Positions 46,967 to 55,896 of a stretch of 64,000 nt of DNA are shown here, in pieces. Origin of the DNA: Thioclava sp. SK-1. GTDB taxonomy: Bacteria > Pseudomonadota > Alphaproteobacteria > Rhodobacterales > Rhodobacteraceae. The DNA lies in NCBI RefSeq assembly GCF_001705665.1, contig NZ_MDHA01000069.1:186001-250000 (forward strand). Direction: 5' to 3'. The position numbers and the translations under genes are program-made. The notes beneath the pieces were generated by a model, which saw nothing but the letters and a program-made list of their open reading frames with translations, did no database searches and was not told where the DNA came from. How positions within the stretch are numbered: position 1 is the stretch's first letter; each line of letters begins with the position of its first letter.

Positions 46967-47527
46967 ATGTTACTCCAAAATATTCTTCCCGCCCTGCCCA
47001 CCGCAGCGACCTCCTCTAACGCGTCTTCTGCACAAGAGAACACCGCAGCACAGGCGGCAACCGCCGCACCGGTTGAGGCACAGCAGGTTGATCAAGTCGT
47101 TGCAGCCCCGGCCGCCACAGATGCCGACAACAACACCAACAGCCGCACACAACTGCCCGCAGGCGGCGTGACCACCGCGGAAAACAGCGTTACGGCCCAG
47201 GTCAGCGCCGATACAAGCGCGGCACAAGCCCGCCAATCCTATGGCCAGTCCCAAGGCGGTGAAGACCTGGCGCGCGCCCGGGCCGAAGCCCAAACAGGGG
47301 CCGCCCGTTTTGCCCAGATGATGGACGCCATGAGCACCGCACCACAGACACGCGCTCTGGGGCTTGAACCGGCGGAAGATACTGAAACCTCAAATGTGAC
47401 ACAAAAGCAGGTCGATGACGCCTATAGCGCCTTGGCCCCCAGCGCAGCCGATGACAGCCAGACCGGCGGATTTCAGGTCTATGACCAAGAGGGCCTTGTA
47501 AGCTCTTCGCTTCACATGAGCGTCTAA
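46967..47527 (+). CDS. Ala/Gln/Thr-rich protein of unknown function
   Basis: The 186-residue protein is low-complexity and probably largely disordered, with Ala, Thr, Gln and Asn making up most of residues 10-100. The C-terminal third is more ordered: ARFAQMMDAMSTAPQTRALGLEP, then VTQKQVDDAYSALAPS. It has no convincing signal peptide or membrane segment. Flagellar hook-length-type or other export substrates can look like this, but I do not recognise a family. The reading frame has normal codon use for the window and its own upstream regulatory motifs, so it is likely real. Confidence 0.6.
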   Translation: MLLQNILPALPTAATSSNASSAQENTAAQAATAAPVEAQQVDQVVAAPAATDADNNTNSRTQLPAGGVTTAENSVTAQVSADTSAAQARQSYGQSQGGEDLARARAEAQTGAARFAQMMDAMSTAPQTRALGLEPAEDTETSNVTQKQVDDAYSALAPSAADDSQTGGFQVYDQEGLVSSSLHMSV

Positions 47528-47678
47528 CACGTTACAACGACTTCTGTTTTGGTTCCAAGTGGTCTTCTGAACTTTAGTTGATCGACGGAAATGAAACCTT
47601 TCCCGGTGGCTGCGCATTGAGCAGCCATACAGGGAAGACGACAACGAACGTCTTCCGGAAAAATTGGGAGAGATACAG

Positions 47679-48659
47679 ATGAAAAAGCTTCTTGCAACCA
47701 CCGCACTTGGTCTTCTTGTTGCTATGCCCGTGACCGCTCAGACAGCGTCGACGGACACCTCCGTTCAGGCAGATGCCACCACGAAAATGGCGACATCTTC
47801 TGACACGTTCTATGAAGGTGTGTCCGGCGCGGTGATGGCATCCGACTTTATTGGCAAACGCGTTTATGCCGCCGAAACCGGCGCGGATGACACGACCGAA
47901 TACACCGAAGCGGATGCGAATTGGGACGATATTGGTGAAATCTCTGATGTCATCATTTCGACCGATGGCGATGTGGAAGCCGTGTTGGTCGACGTGGGCG
48001 GTTTCTTGGGCATCGGTGAGAAAACCGTTGCTGTAAACCTGTCCTCGCTGGACATGGTATCGGATGGTGATGACGCCGATGACTATTTCATCGTTATGAC
48101 TGGCAACCGCCAAGCCCTTGAAGATGCACCAGCGTTCAACCCTGATTGGGACGAAATGAAAGCAGGCATGGGCGAAGCTGTTGACACAGCACAGACCAAA
48201 GCCGCCGCTGCAGGGGCAGCCGTGGGTGCGGCAGCAGACAATGCGGGTGACAAGATTGCCTCGGCCACAGACAAGGCGGCTGACTGGACCAAAGAACAGG
48301 CCGCCGATGCAGAAGCTGCGATGGATAACGCCGGCGACGACGTTGCCGCGACGGCTGATGATATGACCACTGATATGATGTCGGCTGATTGGTCGGATAT
48401 GACCGCCGAAGAGCTGACAGGTGAAACCATCTATGGTGCCAATGACGAGAAAGTCGGGACTGTGGATGAGGTGGTTGTAGACGACCAGATGAAAGTGACC
48501 GATGTGATCGTTGATGTAGGCGGTTTCCTGGGTCTTGGTGCCAAACAAGTTGCCTTGACGCCAGATCAGCTGGAGCTGATGCAAAGCGACACTGGTATCA
48601 CAGTCCATGTTTCGGCCACAGAAGATGAGCTGAAAGCAATGCCTGAATACAAAAGCTAA
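47679..48659 (+). CDS. Exported protein with two PRC-barrel domains
   Basis: The 326-residue protein has a signal peptide ending VTAQ. A first PRC-barrel spans about residues 51-140 and a second about 243-315. Each carries a nearly identical core, VLVDVGGFLGIGEKTVAV and VIVDVGGFLGLGAKQVAL. Between them (about 160-240) is an Ala/Asp-rich amphipathic helix with a repeating A-D-x-A pattern, like LEA or apolipoprotein-type helices. It is strongly acidic. GGGAGAG precedes ATG 47679. It is likely periplasmic; PRC domains are adaptor or interaction modules and no enzymatic role is implied. Confidence 0.82.
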   Translation: MKKLLATTALGLLVAMPVTAQTASTDTSVQADATTKMATSSDTFYEGVSGAVMASDFIGKRVYAAETGADDTTEYTEADANWDDIGEISDVIISTDGDVEAVLVDVGGFLGIGEKTVAVNLSSLDMVSDGDDADDYFIVMTGNRQALEDAPAFNPDWDEMKAGMGEAVDTAQTKAAAAGAAVGAAADNAGDKIASATDKAADWTKEQAADAEAAMDNAGDDVAATADDMTTDMMSADWSDMTAEELTGETIYGANDEKVGTVDEVVVDDQMKVTDVIVDVGGFLGLGAKQVALTPDQLELMQSDTGITVHVSATEDELKAMPEYKS

Positions 48660-48696
48660 GGCCACTACCGCCGAAAGCTTCGATACCAAAAATTTG

Positions 48697-48723
48697 GCCC
48701 GGAACGCTTTGCGCGTTTCGGGC
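48697..48723 (+). terminator. Terminator after the PRC-barrel gene
   Basis: GCCCGGAACGC pairs with GCGTTTCGGGC and is followed by TATTTTA. It lies between convergent genes, 37 bases after the PRC-barrel stop and 20 before the glycosyltransferase stop. Confidence 0.8.
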
Positions 48724-48743
48724 TATTTTACGTCTAAACCAAG

Positions 48744-50153
48744 TTATGAAGCGGGATAGGTGATCTGTGATGCCCAAACGGTACGTGCTTCTTTCCCGCG
48801 CAAATTGCGAAGCCGCAGCACCTTTTGCGTTGTCATTACAGCCCCGCAGCGACTGATCAGATCGGCAGCATAGGGGGCTTGGGGCGCACGATCCAACACC
48901 AGAATATCACGGCCACATTCTGTGGTGTGTTGCTGATCTGATCGGTGCAGAAGCACCTGCCCGACCAGCCACGGATCACCTGACAGCGCCGCGCCCGCAG
49001 CCTGTGCGGCCACCTGCTGCGCAAAGCCTGGCGCATCGTTATTTTGCCGCGCAGGCAGATACACCAATGTCACATACAGGCCCACCGTTACCGTCAAGGC
49101 CACCACAGCCGCCGCACCGCCAATCCTTTTGACCATCACGCACGCTGCCCCCGCGTACAGCCAAACCCCTGCCCCCATCGCAATTGGCACCGAGAGCGGC
49201 AGCAGCCAACGCGGACTGATCCGACTGGCCCCGGCCACCACGGCCCCAAACAGCAACAGCGCAAGCCCGACCACACCCGCAAGGCCCAGAAATCTGGCCG
49301 TCCAGTCAATGGCCGCGCTGCGGGGGGCGGGCGGTTTGGGCTTTGGCAGCCAATTCAGGATCGCCACCACAATCGCCAATAGAAGAAGCGCACCGATCAC
49401 CCCTTCACCCAAGGCCAAAATCGGCGCGAATGGCCCCTCTGTCCCGCCACGATAGAATTTTGAGCCAGACGCCAAGGCCCGGTCTTGATGGGCCATGATC
49501 CACAGATAGGATGGGGCGACACAGATCGCCGCGACGCCAATCGCCGCCGCACAACGCAATCTGCGCAACGGTATGAATCCCGCAGCCGATGGCCGTGCCA
49601 CCATCAACGCCCCTACCAGCCCGAGCAAAAGCAAAAAGATGTTGGCTTTCGACAGTCCCGCCGCGCCCAGCGCCAGACCCAACCAAAGATAATCGCGCCA
49701 CGCGCCCCGGCGCAAAACCCCGGCCAACGCCCAAATGACAATCATTACGGCCGCGATCACCGCAACCGAATGCGTCAGGCTGCGCTGTGCTTCCCATAAC
49801 ACATCAGGCAAAAACACCGGCGCCACCCCACCACAAATGGCCGCATTCGTGCTGCCCGTTAAACGGCGCAGCCCTGCAATGCCAAAAGCGAAACCGGCAA
49901 ATAGCAGCGCAAATTTCAGCCCCGCAATACTGCCTACACAGACGCCGAAAATGTAAAACACGCCATATTGCAGCCAATTATACAACGGGAATTGCGCGCC
50001 ATAGCCCCATGCCAAATGCTGCGCATTCAGCACCATTTCGGCCTCGTCCAGTTCCAACCCTGGACCGGCCATCAGCCGGATTGTAAAACTGATGGCAAAA
50101 TAGAAAGCGAGCGCAAGAAGAACTCTGCGCTCGCTTGATGTCGATTGAAGCAT
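48744..50153 (-). CDS. GT39/ArnT-like membrane glycosyltransferase
   Basis: The 469-residue protein has about eleven membrane helices. The acidic pair Asp36-Glu37 in GLELDEAEM lies in the first periplasmic loop, matching the catalytic Asp of PMT/ArnT (GT-C fold) enzymes, which transfer sugars from polyprenyl-phosphate carriers. A C-terminal soluble part (about 390-469) follows. The target is unknown. ATG 50153 is used; TTG 50159 overlapping the upstream stop is possible and would couple it to the dehydrogenase gene, though their functions do not obviously connect. Confidence 0.8.
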   Translation of the reverse strand: MLQSTSSERRVLLALAFYFAISFTIRLMAGPGLELDEAEMVLNAQHLAWGYGAQFPLYNWLQYGVFYIFGVCVGSIAGLKFALLFAGFAFGIAGLRRLTGSTNAAICGGVAPVFLPDVLWEAQRSLTHSVAVIAAVMIVIWALAGVLRRGAWRDYLWLGLALGAAGLSKANIFLLLLGLVGALMVARPSAAGFIPLRRLRCAAAIGVAAICVAPSYLWIMAHQDRALASGSKFYRGGTEGPFAPILALGEGVIGALLLLAIVVAILNWLPKPKPPAPRSAAIDWTARFLGLAGVVGLALLLFGAVVAGASRISPRWLLPLSVPIAMGAGVWLYAGAACVMVKRIGGAAAVVALTVTVGLYVTLVYLPARQNNDAPGFAQQVAAQAAGAALSGDPWLVGQVLLHRSDQQHTTECGRDILVLDRAPQAPYAADLISRCGAVMTTQKVLRLRNLRGKEARTVWASQITYPAS

Positions 50154-50155
50154 GT

Positions 50156-51142
50156 TCAAACCATTGAGGGAACGACCAGATCCGGTGGGCGATGCCCGTC
50201 AGCAAAGGTCTTGACGTTGATAATGACCTTTTCGCCCATTTCCGAACGCCCTTCAATCGTCGCCGAGCCCATATGCGGCAAAAGAACGACATTGGGCAAT
50301 TCGCGCAGGCGTGGGTTGATTTCGTGGCGGCCTTCAAACACATCCAGCCCCGCACCCGAAATTTCGCCCGCCCGCAGCATCCGGGTCAACGCGTTTTCAT
50401 CAATCACTTCACCCCGAGATGTATTGACGATCACCGCCTCGGGTTTCATCAGCTTCAGCCGTCGCGCATTCAGCAGGTGAAAGGTCGATGGGGTGTGCGG
50501 GCAATTGACCGACACGACATCCATCCGGCTAACCATCTGGTCCAGACTTTCCCAATAGGTCGCTTCCAGCTCGGCTTCGACCTCCGGGCGCAGACGTTTG
50601 CGATTGTGGTAATGGATCTGCATGCCAAAGGCGCGCGCACGCCGTGCAACGGCCTGACCAATCCGCCCCATGCCTAGGATGCCCAGACGTTTCCCGCCGA
50701 TCCGCCCCCCCATATAACCGGTCGGAGACCAGCCCTCCCAGCGGCCGGTCTGCATGGTGGCAAGGCCTTCTGGAATCCGGCGTGTCACCGCCAGAACCAG
50801 CGCCATCGTCATATCGGCGGTATCTTCGGTCACGACGCCGGGCGTATTGGACACAAGCACGCCGCGCTGACGCGCAGAGGCCACATCAATATGGTCCACA
50901 CCGGCACCGTAATTCGCGATCAGCTTTAGCTTCTCACCGGCCTGCGCCAGCATTGGCGCATCAATTTTATCGGTGATACAGGGCACGATCACATCTGAAC
51001 GCGCCATTGCCGCGACCAGCTCCTCACGGCTCATCGGCTTATCACCCTCGCGAAGTTCGACATCGAACAGCTCTTTCATCCGGGTCTCAACGACCTCAGG
51101 CAATCGTCGCGTGACGACAACACTTAAACGTTGGGCAGGCAT
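50156..51142 (-). CDS. D-2-hydroxyacid dehydrogenase (glyoxylate/hydroxypyruvate reductase family) with altered active site
   Basis: The 328-residue NAD(P)H enzyme has GMGRIGQAVARRA at residues 157-169 as nucleotide-binding loop, catalytic Arg243 in NTSRGEVIDE and catalytic His290 in LLPHMGSAT. The overall match is to the alphaproteobacterial glyoxylate reductase group, including EKVIINVKTFADGHRPPD at the end. At the place of the catalytic Glu (relatives read ...YEHEPxxNP) this protein has FEGRHEINP, so Arg272 stands where Glu is expected, with a Glu two positions later. AGGAGG precedes ATG 51142. The substrate is unknown. Confidence 0.87.
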   Translation of the reverse strand: MPAQRLSVVVTRRLPEVVETRMKELFDVELREGDKPMSREELVAAMARSDVIVPCITDKIDAPMLAQAGEKLKLIANYGAGVDHIDVASARQRGVLVSNTPGVVTEDTADMTMALVLAVTRRIPEGLATMQTGRWEGWSPTGYMGGRIGGKRLGILGMGRIGQAVARRARAFGMQIHYHNRKRLRPEVEAELEATYWESLDQMVSRMDVVSVNCPHTPSTFHLLNARRLKLMKPEAVIVNTSRGEVIDENALTRMLRAGEISGAGLDVFEGRHEINPRLRELPNVVLLPHMGSATIEGRSEMGEKVIINVKTFADGHRPPDLVVPSMV

Positions 51143-51250
51143 GGCGAAGCCTCCTCTCTTCCAACTCTTCGTTCTTAGGTGCAAACTGCCTCTCTAAGGG
51201 CCGAAACACAAGGCCCGATCGGCAGGAAATGGCAATATTTAGCACTTTTT

Positions 51251-51267
51251 GCGCAACTTTGTTGCGC
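51251..51267. promoter_or_regulatory. Inverted repeat in the divergent region before the SH3 gene
   Basis: GCGCAAC and GTTGCGC form a perfect stem with a TTT loop, 27 bases before the ATG at 51294, in the 151-base region between divergent genes. It may be an operator or a leader hairpin. Confidence 0.35.
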
Positions 51268-51293
51268 TGCGAGCGCAAAACTTTCGGGGCTTA

Positions 51294-51860
51294 ATGATGA
51301 GAATTACAGTTTCAGGTCTGCGGCTGGTCGCCCTATCGCTCTCGGTTAGCATGGGGTTTATGGCGATTCCCGGCAAGATGGCAGGGGCACAAACACAGCC
51401 TGCTGCACCTGCAGCACAAATAACAGGCCCTAAACGCGGACCGGTGACCAATTTGCCTTTGCCGCGCTTTGTGTCGCTGAAAGGTTCCGAAGGGAACGCA
51501 CGTCGCGGGCCGTCCCTGTCGCACCGAATCGACTGGGTGTTCAAACACACCGGTATGCCCCTGCGTGTTACAGCCGAATTCGGGCACTGGCGCCGTGTCG
51601 AGGACCGCGATGGCGCGGGTGGTTGGGTCCATTATTCTCTGATTTCCGGTGTGCGCACGGTCATCATCGAAAATGATATGACAGAATTAAAATCCCGCCC
51701 TGACGCCAGCGCATCGGTTGCAGCCTTGGCAGAAGCCGGCGCAATCCTAAGATTAGGGCAATGCACAATTGATTGGTGTGAGATCAGCGCAGACGGCGCG
51801 GATGGCTGGGTTCAAAAAACCGCTATCTGGGGTGTCGGGGCGGATGAACTGCGTGACTGA
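51294..51860 (+). CDS. Exported bacterial SH3-domain protein
   Basis: The 188-residue protein has a signal peptide (VALSLSVSMGFMAIPGKMAGAQ). A Pro/Ala-rich linker follows, then two SH3b-like units: GPSLSHRIDWVFKHTGMPLRV...WRRVEDRDGAGGWVH and SRPDASASVAALAEAGAILRL...WCEISADGADGWVQ. This is the arrangement of DUF1058-type SH3 proteins thought to bind peptidoglycan or envelope proteins. ATG 51294 (or 51297) begins the signal peptide. The product is likely periplasmic; the partner is unknown. Confidence 0.82.
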   Translation: MMRITVSGLRLVALSLSVSMGFMAIPGKMAGAQTQPAAPAAQITGPKRGPVTNLPLPRFVSLKGSEGNARRGPSLSHRIDWVFKHTGMPLRVTAEFGHWRRVEDRDGAGGWVHYSLISGVRTVIIENDMTELKSRPDASASVAALAEAGAILRLGQCTIDWCEISADGADGWVQKTAIWGVGADELRD

Positions 51861-51931
51861 CATGGCACGCTAAGTTAGGACGGAAAACCCGGCGCGACTC
51901 AGTCGCCCATCACAACAGGAGGGCCTTCCCA

Positions 51932-52825
51932 ATGCCCTATAGTGACGAAGACAAGCGACTGAACCTATCTGCTGGAATTGCTTCGGTCAGCGTGGCCGCA
52001 TTGCTGGTCAGTATGAAGCTATGGGCGCTGTGGCAAACCGGGGCTGTGTCCATTGGGGCGTCGCTGGCCGATAGTGCGATGGATCTGCTGATTTCCATGG
52101 CGGGACTATGGACGATCTTATACGCCGCCCGCCCTGCCGATGACGACCATGCTTTTGGCCATAGCTCTGCCGAGGATCTGGTATCCCTGGGTCAGGCAGT
52201 CTTTGTGACCGGATCGGCCATCGCGATCATCGTTGCCTCCCTGCGCCGATTGACCGCAGATACTGCGCCCGAACTGATGTCTGAGGGGGCCGGTATCATT
52301 GTAATGGCGCTATCAGCCCTGGTGACGGGTGGGCTGGTGCTTTGGCAATCGCGTGTGGCCAAGCGGACGGGCAATAAGGTCGTGTCCGCTGATATGTTGC
52401 ATTACATCGGGGATTTTTTGCCAACCATCGGTGCGATTATCGCCCTTTATGGTGCGCGGCAATTCGGTTGGACATGGTTGGACCCTGTTGTCGGCCTTAT
52501 CGCGGCGGCTGTAATGCTGCGCGGCGCGATCAAGATCGGCTGTGCGGGGTGGAATGCCCTGATGGACCGCGCGGCGGATCCTGAAACCTTGCAAGGTATC
52601 ACCGATATTGTCAGCAACTGGCCACAGGTGCACGCGTTCCATGATCTAAAAACCCGCACCGCAGGTCCAAAGCTGTTCGTGCAATTGCACCTAGAGCTGG
52701 ACGGGGCCCAAAGCCTGAACCAAGCCCATGAAATCGCCGCACAGTTAAAGCGCGCCATTATCGAGGCCTATCCCCAGGCCGATGTCATCATTCACAAAGA
52801 TGTTTGGGACCCAACGCGGCCTTAA
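51932..52825 (+). CDS. Cation diffusion facilitator (FieF/ZitB-like) metal exporter
   Basis: The 297-residue protein has six membrane helices and a C-terminal cytoplasmic domain (about 205-295). The transport site is Asp47/Asp51 in SLADSAMDLL of helix 2 and HYIGD in helix 5, i.e. DxxxD and HxxxD, which suits Zn(II) or Fe(II) in exchange for protons. HAFGHSSAEDLVSLGQ is also conserved. AGGAGGG precedes the ATG. Zinc import genes lie elsewhere in the window but are not linked to it. Confidence 0.92.
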   Translation: MPYSDEDKRLNLSAGIASVSVAALLVSMKLWALWQTGAVSIGASLADSAMDLLISMAGLWTILYAARPADDDHAFGHSSAEDLVSLGQAVFVTGSAIAIIVASLRRLTADTAPELMSEGAGIIVMALSALVTGGLVLWQSRVAKRTGNKVVSADMLHYIGDFLPTIGAIIALYGARQFGWTWLDPVVGLIAAAVMLRGAIKIGCAGWNALMDRAADPETLQGITDIVSNWPQVHAFHDLKTRTAGPKLFVQLHLELDGAQSLNQAHEIAAQLKRAIIEAYPQADVIIHKDVWDPTRP

Positions 52826-52910
52826 TCAAAAGCTGTGGACGAGATCAAAGGTTGCAGGTCTGTGCACAGATGCACTGGCCCCTTTCGTTCGCGCATGCTA
52901 GCGATTTTGC

Positions 52911-53828
52911 ATGATCGCGATTTTTCTACAAACTTTACCGTTTTTTGCCCTGATCGGGCTGGGCTGGTTTGCCGGGCGGATTAAGTTTTTTCCGCCCCAA
53001 GCCACCGCCTATCTGACGAAATTCGTATTTTTCTTCCCGCTTTCAGCGATGCTGTTCCAGTTCACCTCCACATTGGACATCGAATCCCTGTTCGATCCGG
53101 CGTTCGTCGCCGCTTATGTGCTGGGCTCGGTTGTCCTATGGTTGGTCGGCTTTGGCGTGGCACGCACCCGGGGCGAGCCCATCTCGCTTGCTGCGATGGA
53201 GGCCCACACCGGCATGACTGGCAACACCGGTTTTTTGGGCGTGCCAATGTTGGCGGCGATTTTGGGCGAACGTGCGGTCGGACCGATTTTGATGGTGCTT
53301 ACATCTGATTTGGTGATTTTTGCCGCGTTGATCACCATCGTCATCACCGGATCACGTCAAGGCCGTATCGCGGTAGCCCCGATTGCACTGGGACTGATCA
53401 AGAACCCGATGATCGTGTCGATGGGGGCAGGCATGATCTGGTCTGTTCTGCATCTGCCGATGCCTCAACCTTTGCTGCAAATGGTAACAATTTTAGGGGC
53501 CGCAGCCACCCCCGGTGCGCTGTTTGCGATTGGTGCCACACTGGCAACATTGCGACTGACCCGATTGGGCCCTGCGATCTGGCTTTCGGGCGTTAAACTG
53601 ATTTTGCATCCGCTGGCCGTGGCCGCAACATCGCTGCTGATCTTTGGGGTTGATCCATTCGCAGCCGGCGTGATGATCGGGGCCAGCGCGCTACCGGTGG
53701 CGGGCAATGTTTACATGCTCGCCCAACATTATAATGTTGGCACTGAACGTGTTTCGGCCGCGATTTTCGTATCAACCGCTTTCAGCATCCTGACCTTGCC
53801 TTTCGTGCTGTCCTGGGTTCACGGCTAG
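52911..53828 (+). CDS. AEC family transporter (auxin efflux carrier fold)
   Basis: The 305-residue protein has about ten hydrophobic segments split by GSRQGRIAVAPIALGLIKNPMIVS in the middle, with MTGNTGFLGVPMLAAILGE at about residues 102-120. This gives the AEC/MleP pattern of secondary transporters for dicarboxylates or similar anions. The ATG at 52911 lacks a clear ribosome binding site, but the protein starts directly with the first helix. The substrate is unknown. Confidence 0.87.
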   Translation: MIAIFLQTLPFFALIGLGWFAGRIKFFPPQATAYLTKFVFFFPLSAMLFQFTSTLDIESLFDPAFVAAYVLGSVVLWLVGFGVARTRGEPISLAAMEAHTGMTGNTGFLGVPMLAAILGERAVGPILMVLTSDLVIFAALITIVITGSRQGRIAVAPIALGLIKNPMIVSMGAGMIWSVLHLPMPQPLLQMVTILGAAATPGALFAIGATLATLRLTRLGPAIWLSGVKLILHPLAVAATSLLIFGVDPFAAGVMIGASALPVAGNVYMLAQHYNVGTERVSAAIFVSTAFSILTLPFVLSWVHG

Positions 53829-54000
53829 GCCAAAGGATATGCGGACAGACCTTCGTTGTTTCCTCACCCAGACCCCGGCGCCAAACGCGCCCCATGTGAT
53901 CCATAACCAATGAAACGGATCAGGTCGCGCAATAAAGATGCGGTAAAGATACTGCGGTTTGCCACGGCCTTGATCACATCTAGATAGAACGGAGACCGCC

Positions 54001-54831
54001 ATGCGGACCATCTCAGAAAATCGGTGCTTTGAAGGCGTTCAAGGCGTATATGCGCATTCCTCTACATCCACCGGCTGTGACATGACCTTTGGTCTGTTCC
54101 TTCCCCCCGACGCGCAAGACGGGCCGGTTCCGGTTCTGTGGTATCTGTCAGGGCTGACCTGCACCCATGAAAATGCCATGAGCAAAGCAGGCGCACAGGC
54201 CTATGCTGCAGAAGCCGGAATCGCGTTGATTTTCCCCGACACCTCGCCGCGCGGCGATGATGTTGCAGATGATGAGGCCTATGATCTGGGCAAAGGCGCA
54301 GGGTTTTATGTCAATGCTACCCAAGACCCTTGGGCGAAACATTTCAAAATGTGGGATTATCTGGCCGAAGAGCTGCCCGCCGTTGTGGCAGAGCATTTCG
54401 CGCTGGATATGGAACGTCAGGCGATAACCGGCCATTCCATGGGCGGGCACGGTGCACTGACATTGGCAATGCGTCAGCCGGGGCGGTTTCGTTCGGTATC
54501 GGCCTTTGCACCCATAGCACAGCCCACACATTCCGATTGGGGCCGCAAACAGTTAAACGCCTATCTGGGCCCAGATGAAGGCGCGTGGCTTGACCATGAT
54601 GCCACCCATCTGATGACCCAATTGGGTTTCGATGGCGAGGTTCTGGTAGATCAAGGCGATGCGGACCAGTTCCTGGATCTTTTGCGGCCAGAGGCCTTGG
54701 CGCAGGCGATGGCAGCCCGGCGTCAGCCCGGCACATTCCGCATGCAGCACGGCTATGATCACAGCTATTATTTCGTGGCCAGCTTTATTCCAGATCATAT
54801 TGATTTTCACGCTCAGGCGCTGTGGAAATGA
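54001..54831 (+). CDS. fghA: S-formylglutathione hydrolase
   Basis: The 276-residue esterase D-family enzyme releases formate from S-formylglutathione, the second step of glutathione-dependent formaldehyde oxidation. The nucleophile is Ser146 in [10 protein letters not shown], with the [12 protein letters not shown] and TSPRGD segments typical of the family. GGAGACC precedes the ATG. The formaldehyde dehydrogenase is not adjacent. It overlaps the next gene by an ATGA. It fits oxidation of methyl groups released from sarcosine or dimethylglycine. Confidence 0.95.
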   Translation: MRTISENRCFEGVQGVYAHSSTSTGCDMTFGLFLPPDAQDGPVPVLWYLSGLTCTHENAMSKAGAQAYAAEAGIALIFPDTSPRGDDVADDEAYDLGKGAGFYVNATQDPWAKHFKMWDYLAEELPAVVAEHFALDMERQAITGHSMGGHGALTLAMRQPGRFRSVSAFAPIAQPTHSDWGRKQLNAYLGPDEGAWLDHDATHLMTQLGFDGEVLVDQGDADQFLDLLRPEALAQAMAARRQPGTFRMQHGYDHSYYFVASFIPDHIDFHAQALWK

Positions 54832-55286
54832 TCTATATTGATGCCGATGCCTGCCCCGTCAAAGCCGAGGCCGAAGCCATCGCTACGCGGTTGAACATCG
54901 GGTTGCGGCTCGTGTGCAACGGCGGGCTGCGCCCCTCTGCCAACCCTTTGGTCGAAATGATATATGTGCCTGATGGCCCGGATGAGGCCGACAAATGGAT
55001 CGCAGATCAGGTAGGGCCGGGCGATGTGGTGATCACCGCAGATATACCGCTGGCCGCACGCTGTATCGAACATGGGGCGCGGGTGTTGAAACATGATGGC
55101 GATCCCCTGACCGAGGCCAATATCGGCAACGTCTTGGCAATGCGCGACCTGATGACCGATCTGCGCTCGGCCGATCCGTTCCGTCAAGGCGGCGGCAAGC
55201 CGTTTTCCAAGGCGGATCGGTCCCGTTTCATGATGGCGCTGGACCGTGTCGCGCGCGCTGCACAAAAGGACAAACCCAATGGTTAA
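54828..55286 (+). CDS. YaiI/YqxD family protein (DUF188)
   Basis: The 152-residue protein begins [19 protein letters not shown] and contains [22 protein letters not shown], the PIN-like DUF188 signature with conserved Asp residues that could bind a metal. The fold suggests a nuclease, but activity is unproven. The ATG at 54828 overlaps the fghA stop. It in turn overlaps the HAD gene by eight bases, so fghA, this gene, the HAD gene and the cyclodeaminase gene form one tightly coupled run. Confidence 0.9.
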   Translation: MIYIDADACPVKAEAEAIATRLNIGLRLVCNGGLRPSANPLVEMIYVPDGPDEADKWIADQVGPGDVVITADIPLAARCIEHGARVLKHDGDPLTEANIGNVLAMRDLMTDLRSADPFRQGGGKPFSKADRSRFMMALDRVARAAQKDKPNG

Positions 55287-55896
55287 GGCGGTGATTTTCG
55301 ACATCGGCAATGTCTTGATCGAATGGCAGCCCGAACGTCACTATGATGCCATCATCGGGGAAACCGCGCGGCGGGCTATGTTTTCACAGGTCGATCTGCA
55401 TGGGATGAATGACACCGTGGATCGCGGCGGTGATCTTGCCACGGAGGCCAGAAAATACGCCGCCGCCCATCCGCAATGGCATGATGAGATCCTGCGCTGG
55501 CATAGCGATTGGCATATGATGGCCTCTCCTGAAATCCCGCATTCGGTCCGGCTGCTGCGCGCGCTCCGCACCAAAGGCGTCCCAGTCTTTGCGCTGACAA
55601 ATTTCGGCACAGGCACATTCGCCACCGCCCAGAAAACCTATCCTTTCTTGCAAGAGTTCGACAAATTCTATGTCTCGGGCGCGATGAAAGTGATCAAGCC
55701 TGATACAAAGATCTATCAAATGGTCGAGGCAGATTGCGCGATTGACCCCGCACAGCTGCTGTTCACAGATGACCGCGCCGATAATATCGCCGCTGCCGCC
55801 CAGCGCGGTTGGAACACCCATTTGTTTGAAGGCCCCGCCGGATGGGCCGCGCGGATGGTCGCCGAGGGGCTTTTGACACACAGTGAGGCACAATGA
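55279..55896 (+). CDS. HAD-IA family hydrolase
   Basis: The 205-residue protein has HAD motif [13 protein letters not shown] at about residues 7-18 (nucleophile Asp8), motif II FALTNFG, motif III with Lys in [10 protein letters not shown] and motif [11 protein letters not shown]. In place of DxDGT it has DIGN, as in many YihX/haloacid-dehalogenase-like phosphatases, where the second Asp is missing; activity may therefore be phosphatase with unusual acid/base use. AAAGGAC precedes ATG 55279. The substrate is unknown. Confidence 0.88.
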   Translation: MVKAVIFDIGNVLIEWQPERHYDAIIGETARRAMFSQVDLHGMNDTVDRGGDLATEARKYAAAHPQWHDEILRWHSDWHMMASPEIPHSVRLLRALRTKGVPVFALTNFGTGTFATAQKTYPFLQEFDKFYVSGAMKVIKPDTKIYQMVEADCAIDPAQLLFTDDRADNIAAAAQRGWNTHLFEGPAGWAARMVAEGLLTHSEAQ

